A stretch of 64,000 nucleotides of DNA, from assembly GCF_022271435.1 (NCBI RefSeq), contig NZ_JAFIQY010000003.1, positions 310,001 to 374,000 on the forward strand. Direction: 5' to 3'. Shown piece by piece: positions 34,301 to 42,936 of this stretch; the stretch's first letter is position 1; each line of letters starts with the position of its first letter. The position numbers and the translations under genes were made by a program. The stretch comes from Streptomyces monomycini. Its GTDB lineage: Bacteria > Actinomycetota > Actinomycetes > Streptomycetales > Streptomycetaceae. The notes under the pieces were generated by a model. It had not been told where the DNA came from and did no database searches. It was given only the letters and a program-made list of their open reading frames with translations.

Positions 34301-35101
34301 CTACCCGGCCGAACCGGCCTGGGCCACGGCCCCCTCCCCGGCCGTACGGTCCGCGTGGCCGTCCTGGTCGCGCTCCCGGTGCAGCAGCGCCCGCTCGCAC
34401 GCCGTCCACGCCGTGGTCGTCACCAGGTAGAGCGCGGCCGCCAGCGGCAGCACCGCGATGCTGACCAGCGTCCCGAAGGACAGCAGCGGCATCACCTTCG
34501 TCATGGCGCCGAGGCCGGGCACCGTACCGCCGTCGGGTGTGCCCGCCTGCCCGAGGGGCGCGCCCGTCGCCGCGTTCCGCGCCATCGTCGTACGGGCCCG
34601 CCGGTAGTTCCAGGTGGCGACGGCGGCGGCCAGCGCGAACAGCGCGAGATAGACCCGCCCGTGCGGTCCGGTCAGGCCGCCTTCCGTGAGGGCCTGCGAC
34701 CAGTGCCCGCCGAGCGGGGCGCCCAGCAGCGTGTGCGCGAGCAGACCGCTGCCGTCGCTGGTGAACAGGTGGTACATGACGAAGAAGACAGGCAGTTGCA
34801 GAAGCGACGGCAGGCAGCCGGCCAGCGGCGAGGAGCCGGTCTCGGCGTAGAGCGCGGCGGTCTCCTCCTGTAGGCGCTGCGGGTCCTTCGCGTACTTGCG
34901 GCGCAGCTCGGCCAGGCGCGGGGCGTGCGCGGAACGGGTCTTCTCGCCACGGGCGGCGGCGCGGGCGAGCGGGTGCAGTGCGGCGCGTACGCACAGGGTG
35001 AAGAGGATGATCGCGGCGGCGGTCGCCGAAGCTCCGAAGAGCGGTTCGATGAGGTCGGCGGCCTGGGACAGCGCGCTGCCCAGGGTGGCGAAAACGGACA
35101 T
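34301..35101 (-). CDS. YidC/Oxa1-family membrane protein insertase (paralogue)
   Basis: A 266-residue Oxa1-type protein with helices around 19-40, 95-117, 145-165 and 205-235. Family landmarks: IEPLFGASATAAAIILFTLC, RLAELRRKYAKDPQRLQEET, PLAGCLPSLLQLPVFFVMYH and a basic C-terminus. The hydrophilic-groove arginine is in LCVRAALHPL. It is shorter than housekeeping YidC and lies away from rpmH-rnpA, so it is probably a second, accessory insertase. The following small membrane-protein gene reads in the same direction and may be coexpressed. Confidence 0.87.
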   Translation of the reverse strand: MSVFATLGSALSQAADLIEPLFGASATAAAIILFTLCVRAALHPLARAAARGEKTRSAHAPRLAELRRKYAKDPQRLQEETAALYAETGSSPLAGCLPSLLQLPVFFVMYHLFTSDGSGLLAHTLLGAPLGGHWSQALTEGGLTGPHGRVYLALFALAAAVATWNYRRARTTMARNAATGAPLGQAGTPDGGTVPGLGAMTKVMPLLSFGTLVSIAVLPLAAALYLVTTTAWTACERALLHRERDQDGHADRTAGEGAVAQAGSAG

Positions 35102-35199
35102 GGGTGAGCCCTCCACGGGGTCTCGTCGTGCCGGAAGAGGATGTCGGCGTGACGAGCCGCGCGGGGCCGGGGCCTTCGCGGAGTGCGAGGTGGAGGCGC

Positions 35200-35505
35200 C
35201 TACGCGGCCGTCGGGAGGGGACGGCCGGGCGCCCTGGGCCGCGGGCGGCCCGCGGCGTCGGGATCGCGTTGCGGCAGGAAGGCCGTACGGCGTTCCCGGT
35301 CGCGCATGGCGGTACGGACGCGGCCCGGCGGTTCGGGCCGGGCGAGCGCGGCGGCCAGGAAGGCGCGGCACAGCAGCAGTACGGCGGCGGTGGTCGCGGC
35401 GGCGGCGAGCGTCGAGGTCAGGCCGCTCTGGGCGAGCGCGAAACCGGAGAGCAGGAAGAAGAGCGCGCCCATGTACAGCCGCCAGGCTTCGGCGAAGCGC
35501 CGCAT
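35200..35505 (-). CDS. Small membrane protein next to YidC (DUF6412-like)
   Basis: A 101-residue protein with two membrane helices (about 9-27 and 33-53: LYMGALFFLLSGFALAQ, AAATTAAVLLLCRAFLAAAL) and an Arg/Pro-rich cytosolic tail. I associate this architecture next to a YidC paralogue with the DUF6412 family, from memory. ATG at 35505 after AGGGAGTGAGC. Its gene is 98 bp upstream of yidC and in the same direction, so it may be an accessory to the insertase. Role unknown. Confidence 0.65.
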   Translation of the reverse strand: MRRFAEAWRLYMGALFFLLSGFALAQSGLTSTLAAAATTAAVLLLCRAFLAAALARPEPPGRVRTAMRDRERRTAFLPQRDPDAAGRPRPRAPGRPLPTAA

Positions 35506-35698
35506 GTGCTCACTCCTTCCCCGGTTCGTGCGATCCGTGAAGTCCGTGCGGTCCGTGCGGTCCGTGCGGCGGATGGCAGGTCCCGGCTCATCCGGCCGGG
35601 TTCCGCACCAGCGTAGCGGCAGGGCGGCCGGGCGGGGCGGCCGGGCAGGGCGGCGGCCCCGGAGGGGAGCCGGGGCCGCCGCGGTCACCGTGCGCCTG

Positions 35699-36754
35699 TC
35701 ACAGCCCGTTGACCCGGGCCTCCCTGGCCACGCCCAGCGGCCGGATGCTGGAGGCGACGGCCCGCGCCCGGCGGCCGGCCCGTGAGCGGTAGCGCCGTAC
35801 GTGGGCCATCAGGCGGCGGCTGCGCAACGCCATCTCCAGTTCGAAGCGGGTCCGCGGATCGCGCAGCGCGGGGCCGAAGAGCTTCTCGATCTGCCGCAGG
35901 CGGTAGCGCACGGTCTGCGGGTGCACCTGGAGCACCCGGGCCGCTTCGGGAGCACCGCCGCCCTCCAGCCAGGCGAGCAAGGTGACCTCCAGGCGTTCGC
36001 TCTGGCGAGGCGTCAGGTCGTCGAGGGGGCTCAGCCAACGTGCGGAGAGTGCTCTGGCCAGCGATTCGTCCTGGAGGAGGAGCAGTGTGGAGAGGTGGTC
36101 GTCGACGAAGGCCGGGCGGGTGTCGGGGCCGCCGCGGCCGGGCGACAGGGCGAGCAGGGCGCGGGCCCAGCGCAGCGAGGAGGCAGTGTCACCCGCCGGT
36201 ACGGCGTGGCCGACCGCCGCCGCCCGGCCCTTGAGGGCGGCCTCCAGACGGGCGCGGGTCTGCGTCCCGGGGTCGGGGACGAGCAGGCAGGTGTCACCGT
36301 CGACGGTGCCGATGAGGGCGTCGCCGAGGGCGGCGGCCAGCTGAGGGGCTTCGGCGGGCGAGGCGAGCGCGACGGCCTGGACGAGCGCCGGTACGGGCCA
36401 GCCGGCACAGCGGGCCACTTCGGCGAGGGCGACGTCGGAGACGTCCTTGGCTCCTGAGAGGGCGGCGAACATCTCCCGGCGGGCCGGCGCCATCGGCAGC
36501 GGAGTGACGACGAGGTCCTTGGGCCGCCGGGCGCGTTCCGCGTTCTCCTGGTAGCCGAGCGCCACCACCATCGCCTGTTCCACGGCCCGGTGGGTCTCTT
36601 CGGCACCCGTTTCCGCGAGCAGTGCCGCAAAGGCGGGAAATCCGCTCCGCAGCTCCTCGCACACCTTCTCGGCGAGCGCCGGGAGTTCCTTTCTCAGCAC
36701 GCGGGTCCATTCGCCGCGGGGGCGTGACCAGATGCGGTTCAGGAGATCACACAT
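35699..36754 (-). CDS. PucR/CdaR-type transcriptional regulator
   Basis: A 351-residue regulator. The N-terminal helical region (about 1-110) and a central GGDEF-like ligand domain (about 150-240) precede the C-terminal PucR helix-turn-helix (about 265-320: LLAWLEGGGAPEAARVLQVH, PQTVRYRLRQIEKLFG, RTRFELEMALR). This type regulates purine, sugar-acid or secondary metabolism; the target is not clear because no metabolic genes adjoin. Start ATG 36754 follows a GAGG; the promoter region carries an unusual tandem repeat. Confidence 0.85.
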   Translation of the reverse strand: MCDLLNRIWSRPRGEWTRVLRKELPALAEKVCEELRSGFPAFAALLAETGAEETHRAVEQAMVVALGYQENAERARRPKDLVVTPLPMAPARREMFAALSGAKDVSDVALAEVARCAGWPVPALVQAVALASPAEAPQLAAALGDALIGTVDGDTCLLVPDPGTQTRARLEAALKGRAAAVGHAVPAGDTASSLRWARALLALSPGRGGPDTRPAFVDDHLSTLLLLQDESLARALSARWLSPLDDLTPRQSERLEVTLLAWLEGGGAPEAARVLQVHPQTVRYRLRQIEKLFGPALRDPRTRFELEMALRSRRLMAHVRRYRSRAGRRARAVASSIRPLGVAREARVNGL

Positions 36755-37231
36755 CGCTACCTCGTTCCTGGCGTGATGCGGAGGGGGGTACGGCCCTGCT
36801 GCTCGGAAGCACCGCCGTGCGGTGGATCGGTGGATCGGTGGCGCAGTAGATAGATCGGTGGCGCAGTGGATCGGTGGCGCAGTGGATCGGTGTCCGGTGA
36901 CGCTTCGAGCGGCGGTCGTGCTTGAGGGGGCACCATCCGGAGTTACCCCGCGTAACTTCGATGCCGGTGCAGGAATTTGTCACAGCGCGATAAACCGGAG
37001 GACGGTCCGGCGGCGTTCCGTGATGCTGCTGCTCACCCCGGACCACCGCCCTTGGCGCATACCTTTGCGCGTCCCGGCGGAAGACCCCGCATAAACCGCG
37101 GTGAATATCCCGGCGCGCGACGTACGCATTTCACCGCGCGGACATCGCCGCGAGGCGCCACCCACGCGCCTCCCCCTTCCCCTTCCCCACGCATCTCCCC
37201 CTCCGCCCCCGGCTCCCCTCAAGGAGGCCTG
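36755..37231. other. 477-bp divergent region between the PucR gene and the cytochrome-b-like gene
   Basis: No gene. It contains a GGATCGGTGGCGCAGT tandem repeat at 36822-36893, a more AT-rich stretch around 36940-37000 and a pyrimidine-rich leader. The RBS AAGGAGG (37221-37227) is an excellent match for the 37232 start. Confidence 0.5.
36822..36893. repeat. GGATCGGTGGCGCAGT tandem repeat
   Basis: About four imperfect copies of a 16-18-bp unit (variants GGATCGGT and GATAGATCGGTGGCGCAGT) 68 bp upstream of the PucR start. Could be a multi-site operator or slippage product. Confidence 0.75.
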
Positions 37232-37942
37232 ATGTCCGCATCCCGTCTACGGGCCGCCCTGCGCCCCGCCCTGCCCGCCGTCGTACTCCTCTTCCTCGCC
37301 GTGGCCACCCAGGCCGGAGCGGCCCGGCGGGCGCTGGACTTCCTGGACTTCGGCGCGGGTGTCCTCGCACTGGTCTCGCTCACCGGCACCGTCCTGTGGG
37401 GCCTGGCCGCCACCGACCGGCTGCTGCTGCACTCCGGCCACCGGCTGATCGCGCAGGCCGTGCACCGCGGCACCGGCGTCGCCGGGCTCGGCTTCCTCGC
37501 CCTGCACATCGGGGTGAAGATCGCCCGCGACCGGACGAGCGGCACGGCCGCTGTGGTGCCGTTCACCGACGACAGCCACCCCCTACTCATCGGACTCGGC
37601 ACCCTGGCCGGCTACCTCTACCTAGCGGCGGCGGTGACGGGCGCGGTGCGCGGCGCGTTCACCTCGCGCCGCGGGTCGCGGTGGTGGCGGGTGCTGCACA
37701 TGGGGGCGTACGTGGCCTGGTGCGCGGCGCTGGTGCACGGGCTGAAGTCGGGGCGCGCTGCTGCCGGTTGGGTGACCACCGGATACATGCTGTGCGTCGC
37801 CGGGGTCGCGGTGGTGCTCGTACTGCGGATACGGGCGCCGCGTCGGAACCAGGTCCCGTACAGCCCGCCGCCGGACGCGCATTCCGGCAGGCCCCGGGGC
37901 CCGGATCGGGCGGCTCGGCACTCCCGCGGCGTCCGTCCGTGA
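37232..37942 (+). CDS. Cytochrome-b/ferric-reductase-like membrane protein
   Basis: A 236-residue integral membrane protein with six predicted helices. Histidines are spaced as in diheme membrane cytochromes: His78 and His92 (HX13H, VHRGTG and ALHIGVK) and His156 and His169 (HX12H, RVLHMGAY and LVHGLK), in facing helices. That would place two b-type hemes across the membrane. The C-terminal ~40 residues are basic and disordered. Excellent RBS AAGGAGG. It is followed by a NuoF-ferredoxin fusion and a COG4315 lipoprotein, suggesting transmembrane electron transfer. No FAD/NAD domain is fused, unlike full ferric reductases. Confidence 0.75.
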   Translation: MSASRLRAALRPALPAVVLLFLAVATQAGAARRALDFLDFGAGVLALVSLTGTVLWGLAATDRLLLHSGHRLIAQAVHRGTGVAGLGFLALHIGVKIARDRTSGTAAVVPFTDDSHPLLIGLGTLAGYLYLAAAVTGAVRGAFTSRRGSRWWRVLHMGAYVAWCAALVHGLKSGRAAAGWVTTGYMLCVAGVAVVLVLRIRAPRRNQVPYSPPPDAHSGRPRGPDRAARHSRGVRP

Positions 37943-38072
37943 CGTACGGCCATGCGCGGAGAGTGTGGCTATGTGGCCGGTATGGAGGCGGGGGGCGAAG
38001 GGCGCGCCTACGGGGCCAGCTTGGGTGGGCCCCCGGTTACCTCAACGTATCGAAGACTGAATGGAGTTCCCT

Positions 38073-40037
38073 ATGACGCTCCTGGCGTCGGCCACCACGA
38101 TTTCGATGCCTGCCGTTGCGCCCGGTTCGGCCGTTCCCGGGCTGACCGTTCACGGACTGGCCGCACCCGGACTGGCCGCACCCGGGCTGGCCGTCCCCAG
38201 TCTGGCCGCGATCGAAGCGCCTCGACTGCTCGCCGGGCTGGTCGGGTCGGTTGGTCTGATCGGATCGCTTGAGCTGGACGGGCCGGCTGGGCTGAACGGA
38301 GTGGGCGAGCCCGTTGGTCTGGACGGAATGGGCGGACCCGTTGGTCTGGACGGAATGGCAGTACTGAGCGGAGTGGCGGGTCTGGACGGAATGGCAGAAC
38401 TGGGCGGAGTGGCGGGGCTGGACGGAATGGCAGAACTGGGCGGAGTGGCGGGACCGGACGGAGTGGGCGGGGAGGGCGGGTCCCTTTGGCTGGACGGAAT
38501 GACGGGGCTGGGCGGAGTGGACAGGGCGAACGGGCTGGACACGTCGGAGCGGCGCCTGGACCGGGTGGCGCACCTCGCGCGGCACGGCAGTCCGCCCGAC
38601 CTGTCCGCCGGCGAGCTCGTGGCGCTGGCCGAGGACACCGGGCTGCGCGGCCGTGGCGGTGCGGGCTTTCCGTTCGCGCGGAAGCTGAGTGCCGTCCTGG
38701 AGGGGCGGCGGCGTACGGGCGGGCGGGTCGCGGTGGTCGTCAACGGCAGTGAGGGCGAGCCCGGTTGTCTCAAGGACACGGCTCTTCTGCTGTTCGCGCC
38801 GCACCTGGTGCTGGACGGCGCGCTGCTGGCCGCGCGGGCGCTCGGCGCCGAGGAGATCGCGATCGGGGTGACCCGCGCGGACGTGGCCCGGTCGGTACGC
38901 CAGGCGATCGCCGAACGGGGGCCGCTGTCCACGCCGGTACGCGCCGAACTGCTGGCGGAACGTTTCGTCACGGGCGAGGGCACCGCGCTCACCGACGGCC
39001 TCAACCGAGGCCCCGGCCTCCCCTCGGGCCGCAAGGTCCGCTCCAGCGAACGCGGCCTGCACGGCCTGCCCACCCTGCTGTCCAACACCGAGACGTACGC
39101 CCAGCTCGCCGTCGCCGCGCGGCTGGGCGCCCTGGACTACCGCGCCACCGGCGACCCCGCCGAACCCGGAACCGTCCTGCTGACCGTGGCCGGCGAACGG
39201 GTCGTGGAAGCACCGACCGGAGTGCCACTCGCCCGCGTCCTGGCCCTGTGCGAGCTCCGCCCTGGGCAGGGCGTCCTGATCGGCGGCTACCACGGCACCT
39301 GGCTGTCGCCGTCCACCGCCGGTACGGCCCTCCTCAGCCGCGACGACCTGGCCGCGTACGGTGCGGTGCTCGGCGCGGGGGCGGTGCTGCCGCTGCCGGA
39401 AGGGACCTGCCCGGCGGGCGAGGTCGTACGGGTCGCGCGCTGGATGGCCGCCGAATCCGCGGGACAGTGCGGACCCTGCGTCCTGGGGCTGCCCTCGCTC
39501 GCCGACGCGCTCGGCCAGGCGGTCGGCGGTGGCGGGCAGCGCGCGCTGGACGCCGTACGGGACCGGATGCGGGCTGTGGAACGGCGCGGAGCGTGCAGTC
39601 ACCCCGACGGCACCGCGCGTTTCGTCGCTTCGGCACTGGCCACCTTCCCCGACGAGTTCGCCGGGCACGCCGGCGGCGCCGGGTGCGGCCGTCCGGTGCT
39701 CGGCGCGCTGCCGGTGCCCGGCGAGGAGGCGTACGGCGAGAAGGCGTACGGCGCCGCAAGCGCACCAGCAGCCGGTGGCGGGCGGCACTCCGGTGACCGC
39801 ACCACCACGATCACCGCCTCCCGGCCCCGCGCGCCCGAACAGCGGCTGCTCGTCGACTGGACGCTCTGCCAGGGCCACGGCCTGTGCGCCGACCTCGTGC
39901 CCGGCATGATCCGGCTGGGGCCCGACGGCTACCCGGAGCGGGCCACGATGCCGCTGCCCGCCCGGATGCGCCGACGCGCGCAGCTCGCGGTACGGCGCTG
40001 CCCGGCGCTCGCGCTGCGTGTCCAAGACGGCGAATGA
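38073..40037 (+). CDS. NuoF-like NADH dehydrogenase-SLBB-ferredoxin fusion with repeat N-terminus
   Basis: A 654-residue soluble redox protein. Residues about 1-150 are Gly/Leu/Val-rich repeats, absent from normal NuoF. Then the NAD/FMN domain (GLRGRGGAGFPFARKL at about 190, NGSEGEPGCLKDTALLLFAP), SLBB region (AGERVVEAPTGVPLARVL) and the Fe-S segment ESAGQCGPCVLGLP with a later Cys (GACSHPDGTA). The first Cys of the usual ESCGxCxPC is Ala. A C-terminal ferredoxin (TLCQGHGLCADLVPG, RRCPALAL) has three Cys, as in 3Fe-4S types. ATG 38073 fits RBS GGAG; 38061 is possible. It probably oxidises NAD(P)H and passes electrons to the adjacent membrane cytochrome. Confidence 0.82.
   Translation: MTLLASATTISMPAVAPGSAVPGLTVHGLAAPGLAAPGLAVPSLAAIEAPRLLAGLVGSVGLIGSLELDGPAGLNGVGEPVGLDGMGGPVGLDGMAVLSGVAGLDGMAELGGVAGLDGMAELGGVAGPDGVGGEGGSLWLDGMTGLGGVDRANGLDTSERRLDRVAHLARHGSPPDLSAGELVALAEDTGLRGRGGAGFPFARKLSAVLEGRRRTGGRVAVVVNGSEGEPGCLKDTALLLFAPHLVLDGALLAARALGAEEIAIGVTRADVARSVRQAIAERGPLSTPVRAELLAERFVTGEGTALTDGLNRGPGLPSGRKVRSSERGLHGLPTLLSNTETYAQLAVAARLGALDYRATGDPAEPGTVLLTVAGERVVEAPTGVPLARVLALCELRPGQGVLIGGYHGTWLSPSTAGTALLSRDDLAAYGAVLGAGAVLPLPEGTCPAGEVVRVARWMAAESAGQCGPCVLGLPSLADALGQAVGGGGQRALDAVRDRMRAVERRGACSHPDGTARFVASALATFPDEFAGHAGGAGCGRPVLGALPVPGEEAYGEKAYGAASAPAAGGGRHSGDRTTTITASRPRAPEQRLLVDWTLCQGHGLCADLVPGMIRLGPDGYPERATMPLPARMRRRAQLAVRRCPALALRVQDGE
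38289..38519. repeat. 36-bp tandem repeats at the start of the NuoF-like gene
   Basis: Three near-identical 36-bp units begin at 38343, 38379 and 38415 (encoding GLDGMAELGGVA), preceded by two 27-bp units around 38310-38363 and followed by degenerate copies. All are in frame. Confidence 0.9.
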
Positions 40038-40262
40038 CCCGTACGGCGGTCGAACACCCGCTGTACGGGCTTCACTTCCGCACGCTTTTCGTCCGCCGAT
40101 GACAACTTCCGCCCCGCCTGAACACCCGCCCCCCACCCCTCGTACCCCGCAGACAACACCCCCGGCCCCCACGACAACGCCCCCGGAATCCCACGACAGC
40201 ACCCCCGCCCCCCGAATCCCCCGAATACCCCGAATCCCCCGAACCCCCCGAAGGAGACAACG

Positions 40263-41390
40263 ATGAGCCCGCACACCGACCCGCAGCCCAAGCCCCACCC
40301 GCACCCCAAGCCCCAGCCCCACCCCGCCCCACACACCGGCCACCCCCACCCCGCCTCCCGCCGCTCCGGCCCCCACCCCGCCTCCCGCCGCCCCGACACC
40401 CAACGCCGCCACGCCCTCCTGGCGGTGACAGCCGCCGCCGTCCTGGCGCTCACCACCGCCTGCGGCTCCGCCGACCGCACCGACGCCGCCCCCGTGGCCA
40501 ACGACAAGGTGCGCGCAGGCAGCGGCAGTTCCGCCGACTACGGCTCAGGCGACACCGGCGGCGATTACGGCGCCGACAAGGGACAGGCCGGCGGAGACGG
40601 CTACGGCAACGGTTACGGCTCGACGGATGACAGCAACCGCCCCGCGGCGCAGGGCGCGCCCGCCCGGGCCCTCGCGCTGCGCCAGTCCCCCGAACTCGGC
40701 CCGGTCGTCACCGACAGCAAGGGCATGGCCCTCTACCGCTTCGACAAGGACACCGCCAAGCCCCCGAACTCCGCCTGCTCCGGAGCCTGTGCGACCACCT
40801 GGCCCCCGGTCCCCGCCGACGACGCCACCGCCGCCTCCGGCATGGCCGCGAGCGCCCTCGGCTCGGTCACCCGCCCCGACGGCACCCAACAGCTCACCAT
40901 CAGCGGCTGGCCCGCCTACCGTTACGCCAAGGACACCGCCCCCGGCGACACCAAGGGCCACGGTGTCGGCGGCACCTGGAACGCGTTCGCCCCCGACGGC
41001 AAGAAGGCCACCGCCGGGCCGGCCGCCGACGTCTCCGTCTTCGACCAGCCCCGGCTCGGCAAACTGCTCGTCGACAAGGACGGCCGTACGGTCTACCGCT
41101 TCAACAAGGACAGCGCCTGGCCGATGAAGTTCGGCTGCAACGGCGCCTGCCTGGACACCTGGAAACCCGTCGGCCCGGCCGACAAGAGCAAGCTGGAAGG
41201 CGTCCCCGAGAAGCTGATCAGCACCGTCACCCGGCCCGACGGCACCAAGCAGCTCGCGGTCGACTGCTGGCCGGTCTACACCTTCAGCGGCGACAAGCAG
41301 CCCGGCGACGTCAACGGGCAGGGAAAGACGGGCACGTGGTTCGCCGTCTCCCCGGAGGGCAAGAAGATCACCTCGCCGGCGACGGGCTGA
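40263..41390 (+). CDS. SCO0930-family (COG4315 repeat) lipoprotein
   Basis: A 375-residue lipoprotein. The lipobox is ALTTAC (Cys about 67), but a 47-residue His/Pro-rich segment (HPHPKPQPHPAPHTGHPHP) comes before the signal helix. The strong RBS AAGGAG next to ATG 40263 supports this start. After a Gly/Tyr linker come four secreted-repeat motifs of the YxFxxD type (YRFDKD, YRYAKD, YRFNKD, YTFSGD), each with nearby CxGACxxTWxPV or WPAY/WPVY. Repeats of this type occur in actinobacterial surface lipoproteins suspected of redox or metal roles. It follows the NuoF fusion by 225 bp and its 3-prime end overlaps a convergent gene by 23 bp. Confidence 0.85.
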   Translation: MSPHTDPQPKPHPHPKPQPHPAPHTGHPHPASRRSGPHPASRRPDTQRRHALLAVTAAAVLALTTACGSADRTDAAPVANDKVRAGSGSSADYGSGDTGGDYGADKGQAGGDGYGNGYGSTDDSNRPAAQGAPARALALRQSPELGPVVTDSKGMALYRFDKDTAKPPNSACSGACATTWPPVPADDATAASGMAASALGSVTRPDGTQQLTISGWPAYRYAKDTAPGDTKGHGVGGTWNAFAPDGKKATAGPAADVSVFDQPRLGKLLVDKDGRTVYRFNKDSAWPMKFGCNGACLDTWKPVGPADKSKLEGVPEKLISTVTRPDGTKQLAVDCWPVYTFSGDKQPGDVNGQGKTGTWFAVSPEGKKITSPATG

Positions 41391-42936
41391 CCCCGGCCGC
41401 GCCGTTCCCACCAGCCCCGCCCCCGTCCCCACCAGCGCCTTCCGCCCTGGGGCCGTCCTCCTCCCCGTCCAGGTCCGACGCCAGCACCTCGGCGTCCGGC
41501 CGGCCGTCCACGGGCCGCGGGCCCAGCCAGGTCACCCCGAGCGCCACCACCAGGTTCACCGCGAGCGCCACGATCCCCGCGTTCACGCCCCACACCGGGT
41601 CGTGTCCGGTGAAGACCAGCCCGCAGACCACCACGAGTCCCACGACCAGGCCGCCGACGGCCCCGTACAGCGTCAGCCGTCGCCACACCAGGCCCAGCAG
41701 GATCATCGGCACCAGCTGCGCCATCCCCTCGTACGAGATGAGCGAGAGCCGTACGAGGGTGTTCGGCGCGGTGTACGTCAGCAGCAGCGCCAGCGCGCCC
41801 GCCACCACGACGACGACCTGCGACCACAGCTTCTGGCGGTGCGCCAGCCGGGGTACCGCGCCCAGCACGCTCCTCCCCCACATCGTGCCGATGACCAGCA
41901 TGAACACGGCCATCGGCACGATGGAGGAGAGCGCGGCGGCGACACCGGTCACGCCCACCAGCCAGGCCGGCAGCGAGTCCACCACCAGCTTGAACAGCGC
42001 GAGATTGGAGTCGGCGCCGGTCAGTCCCGGCACCACGAACAGCGCCGCCATGCCGAGCAGCATCGGCACGAACAGCAGCACGTTGTAGAACGGCAGCAGC
42101 ACCGCGTTGCGCCGCAGCGCGTCGGCGTTGCGCGCGCCCAGGTAGCCCGCGACGGTCGTCGGGAAGATGACGACGGTCAGGGAGTTCAGGAGGGAGGTGG
42201 TGATGAACCAGCCCTGGCCCAGGCCGCCCGACTCGTGGCCGGGGAAGGTCAGCCACTGCGGCTTCTCGGCGACGATCCGGTCCAGGAAGGGCCCGTACCC
42301 GTCGAAGTAGTGCAGCGGTACGTAGACGGCCAGGAAAGCGAGGGTCGCGATGACCAGGATGTCTTTGAGGACCGACACCCACGCGCTGCCGCGCAGTCCG
42401 CTGACCACGACGAAGAGGGTGGTCACCGCGAAGCCGATGAAGTAGGCCCAGTTCAGGCTGATCGCCCCGTAGGAGATGGTCGTCACGACCACACCCATGC
42501 CGGTGATCTGGAGCTGGATGTAGGGCAGCAGGCAGACGGTCGCGAGGACCGCCACCGCCGTGCCGAGCCAGCGCCGCCCGTAGCGGTGCGCCACCAGGTC
42601 GGTGATGCCGACCAGGCCGTGCCGTCGCGCGTACGACCAGAGCATCGGGCCGACGACGAAGCCGAGCGCGTAGCCGCAGGACATGTACGCGAGGACGTAG
42701 AGGACCGGGGCGCCGAAGTTGTAGCCCCAGCCCGCCGCGCCCAGGTAGCTGAAGCTGGTGTAGCTCTCGCCCGCCATCAGCACCCAGATGAAGACCGTGC
42801 CGAGGCTGCGGCCGCCCACCGACCACTCGGTGAGCCCGCCCTTGCGGCGCCCGCCGCCGCGGACCGCCAGCAGGCCCAGGGCCAGCGTCAGCACCATGAA
42901 CGCCGCGAAGATGGAGGTGGCGATGGTCGCGTTCAT
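41368..42936 (-). CDS. Sodium:solute symporter (SSS family)
   Basis: A 522-residue transporter with about 13 helices. SSS landmarks: GGRSLGTVFIWVLMAGESYTS, GYALGFVVGPMLWSYARRHG, ITDLVAHRYG, LRGSAWVSVLKDILVI, GVTGVAAALSSIVPMAVFML. Members carry monocarboxylates, proline, pantothenate or sugars with Na+. The C-terminal ~50 residues are acidic and disordered. Start ATG 42936 with RBS GGGAG overlaps the DUF3311 gene by 4 bp. SSS plus DUF3311 is a recurrent two-gene unit in actinobacteria. Substrate not determinable here. Confidence 0.9.
   Translation of the reverse strand: MNATIATSIFAAFMVLTLALGLLAVRGGGRRKGGLTEWSVGGRSLGTVFIWVLMAGESYTSFSYLGAAGWGYNFGAPVLYVLAYMSCGYALGFVVGPMLWSYARRHGLVGITDLVAHRYGRRWLGTAVAVLATVCLLPYIQLQITGMGVVVTTISYGAISLNWAYFIGFAVTTLFVVVSGLRGSAWVSVLKDILVIATLAFLAVYVPLHYFDGYGPFLDRIVAEKPQWLTFPGHESGGLGQGWFITTSLLNSLTVVIFPTTVAGYLGARNADALRRNAVLLPFYNVLLFVPMLLGMAALFVVPGLTGADSNLALFKLVVDSLPAWLVGVTGVAAALSSIVPMAVFMLVIGTMWGRSVLGAVPRLAHRQKLWSQVVVVVAGALALLLTYTAPNTLVRLSLISYEGMAQLVPMILLGLVWRRLTLYGAVGGLVVGLVVVCGLVFTGHDPVWGVNAGIVALAVNLVVALGVTWLGPRPVDGRPDAEVLASDLDGEEDGPRAEGAGGDGGGAGGNGAAGVSPSPAR

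Noticed and set aside
38037..40412. 791-residue minus-strand frame opposite the NuoF-like gene
   Set aside because: No domain; it mirrors the codon structure of the plus-strand enzyme, whose Fe-S and FMN motifs are clear.
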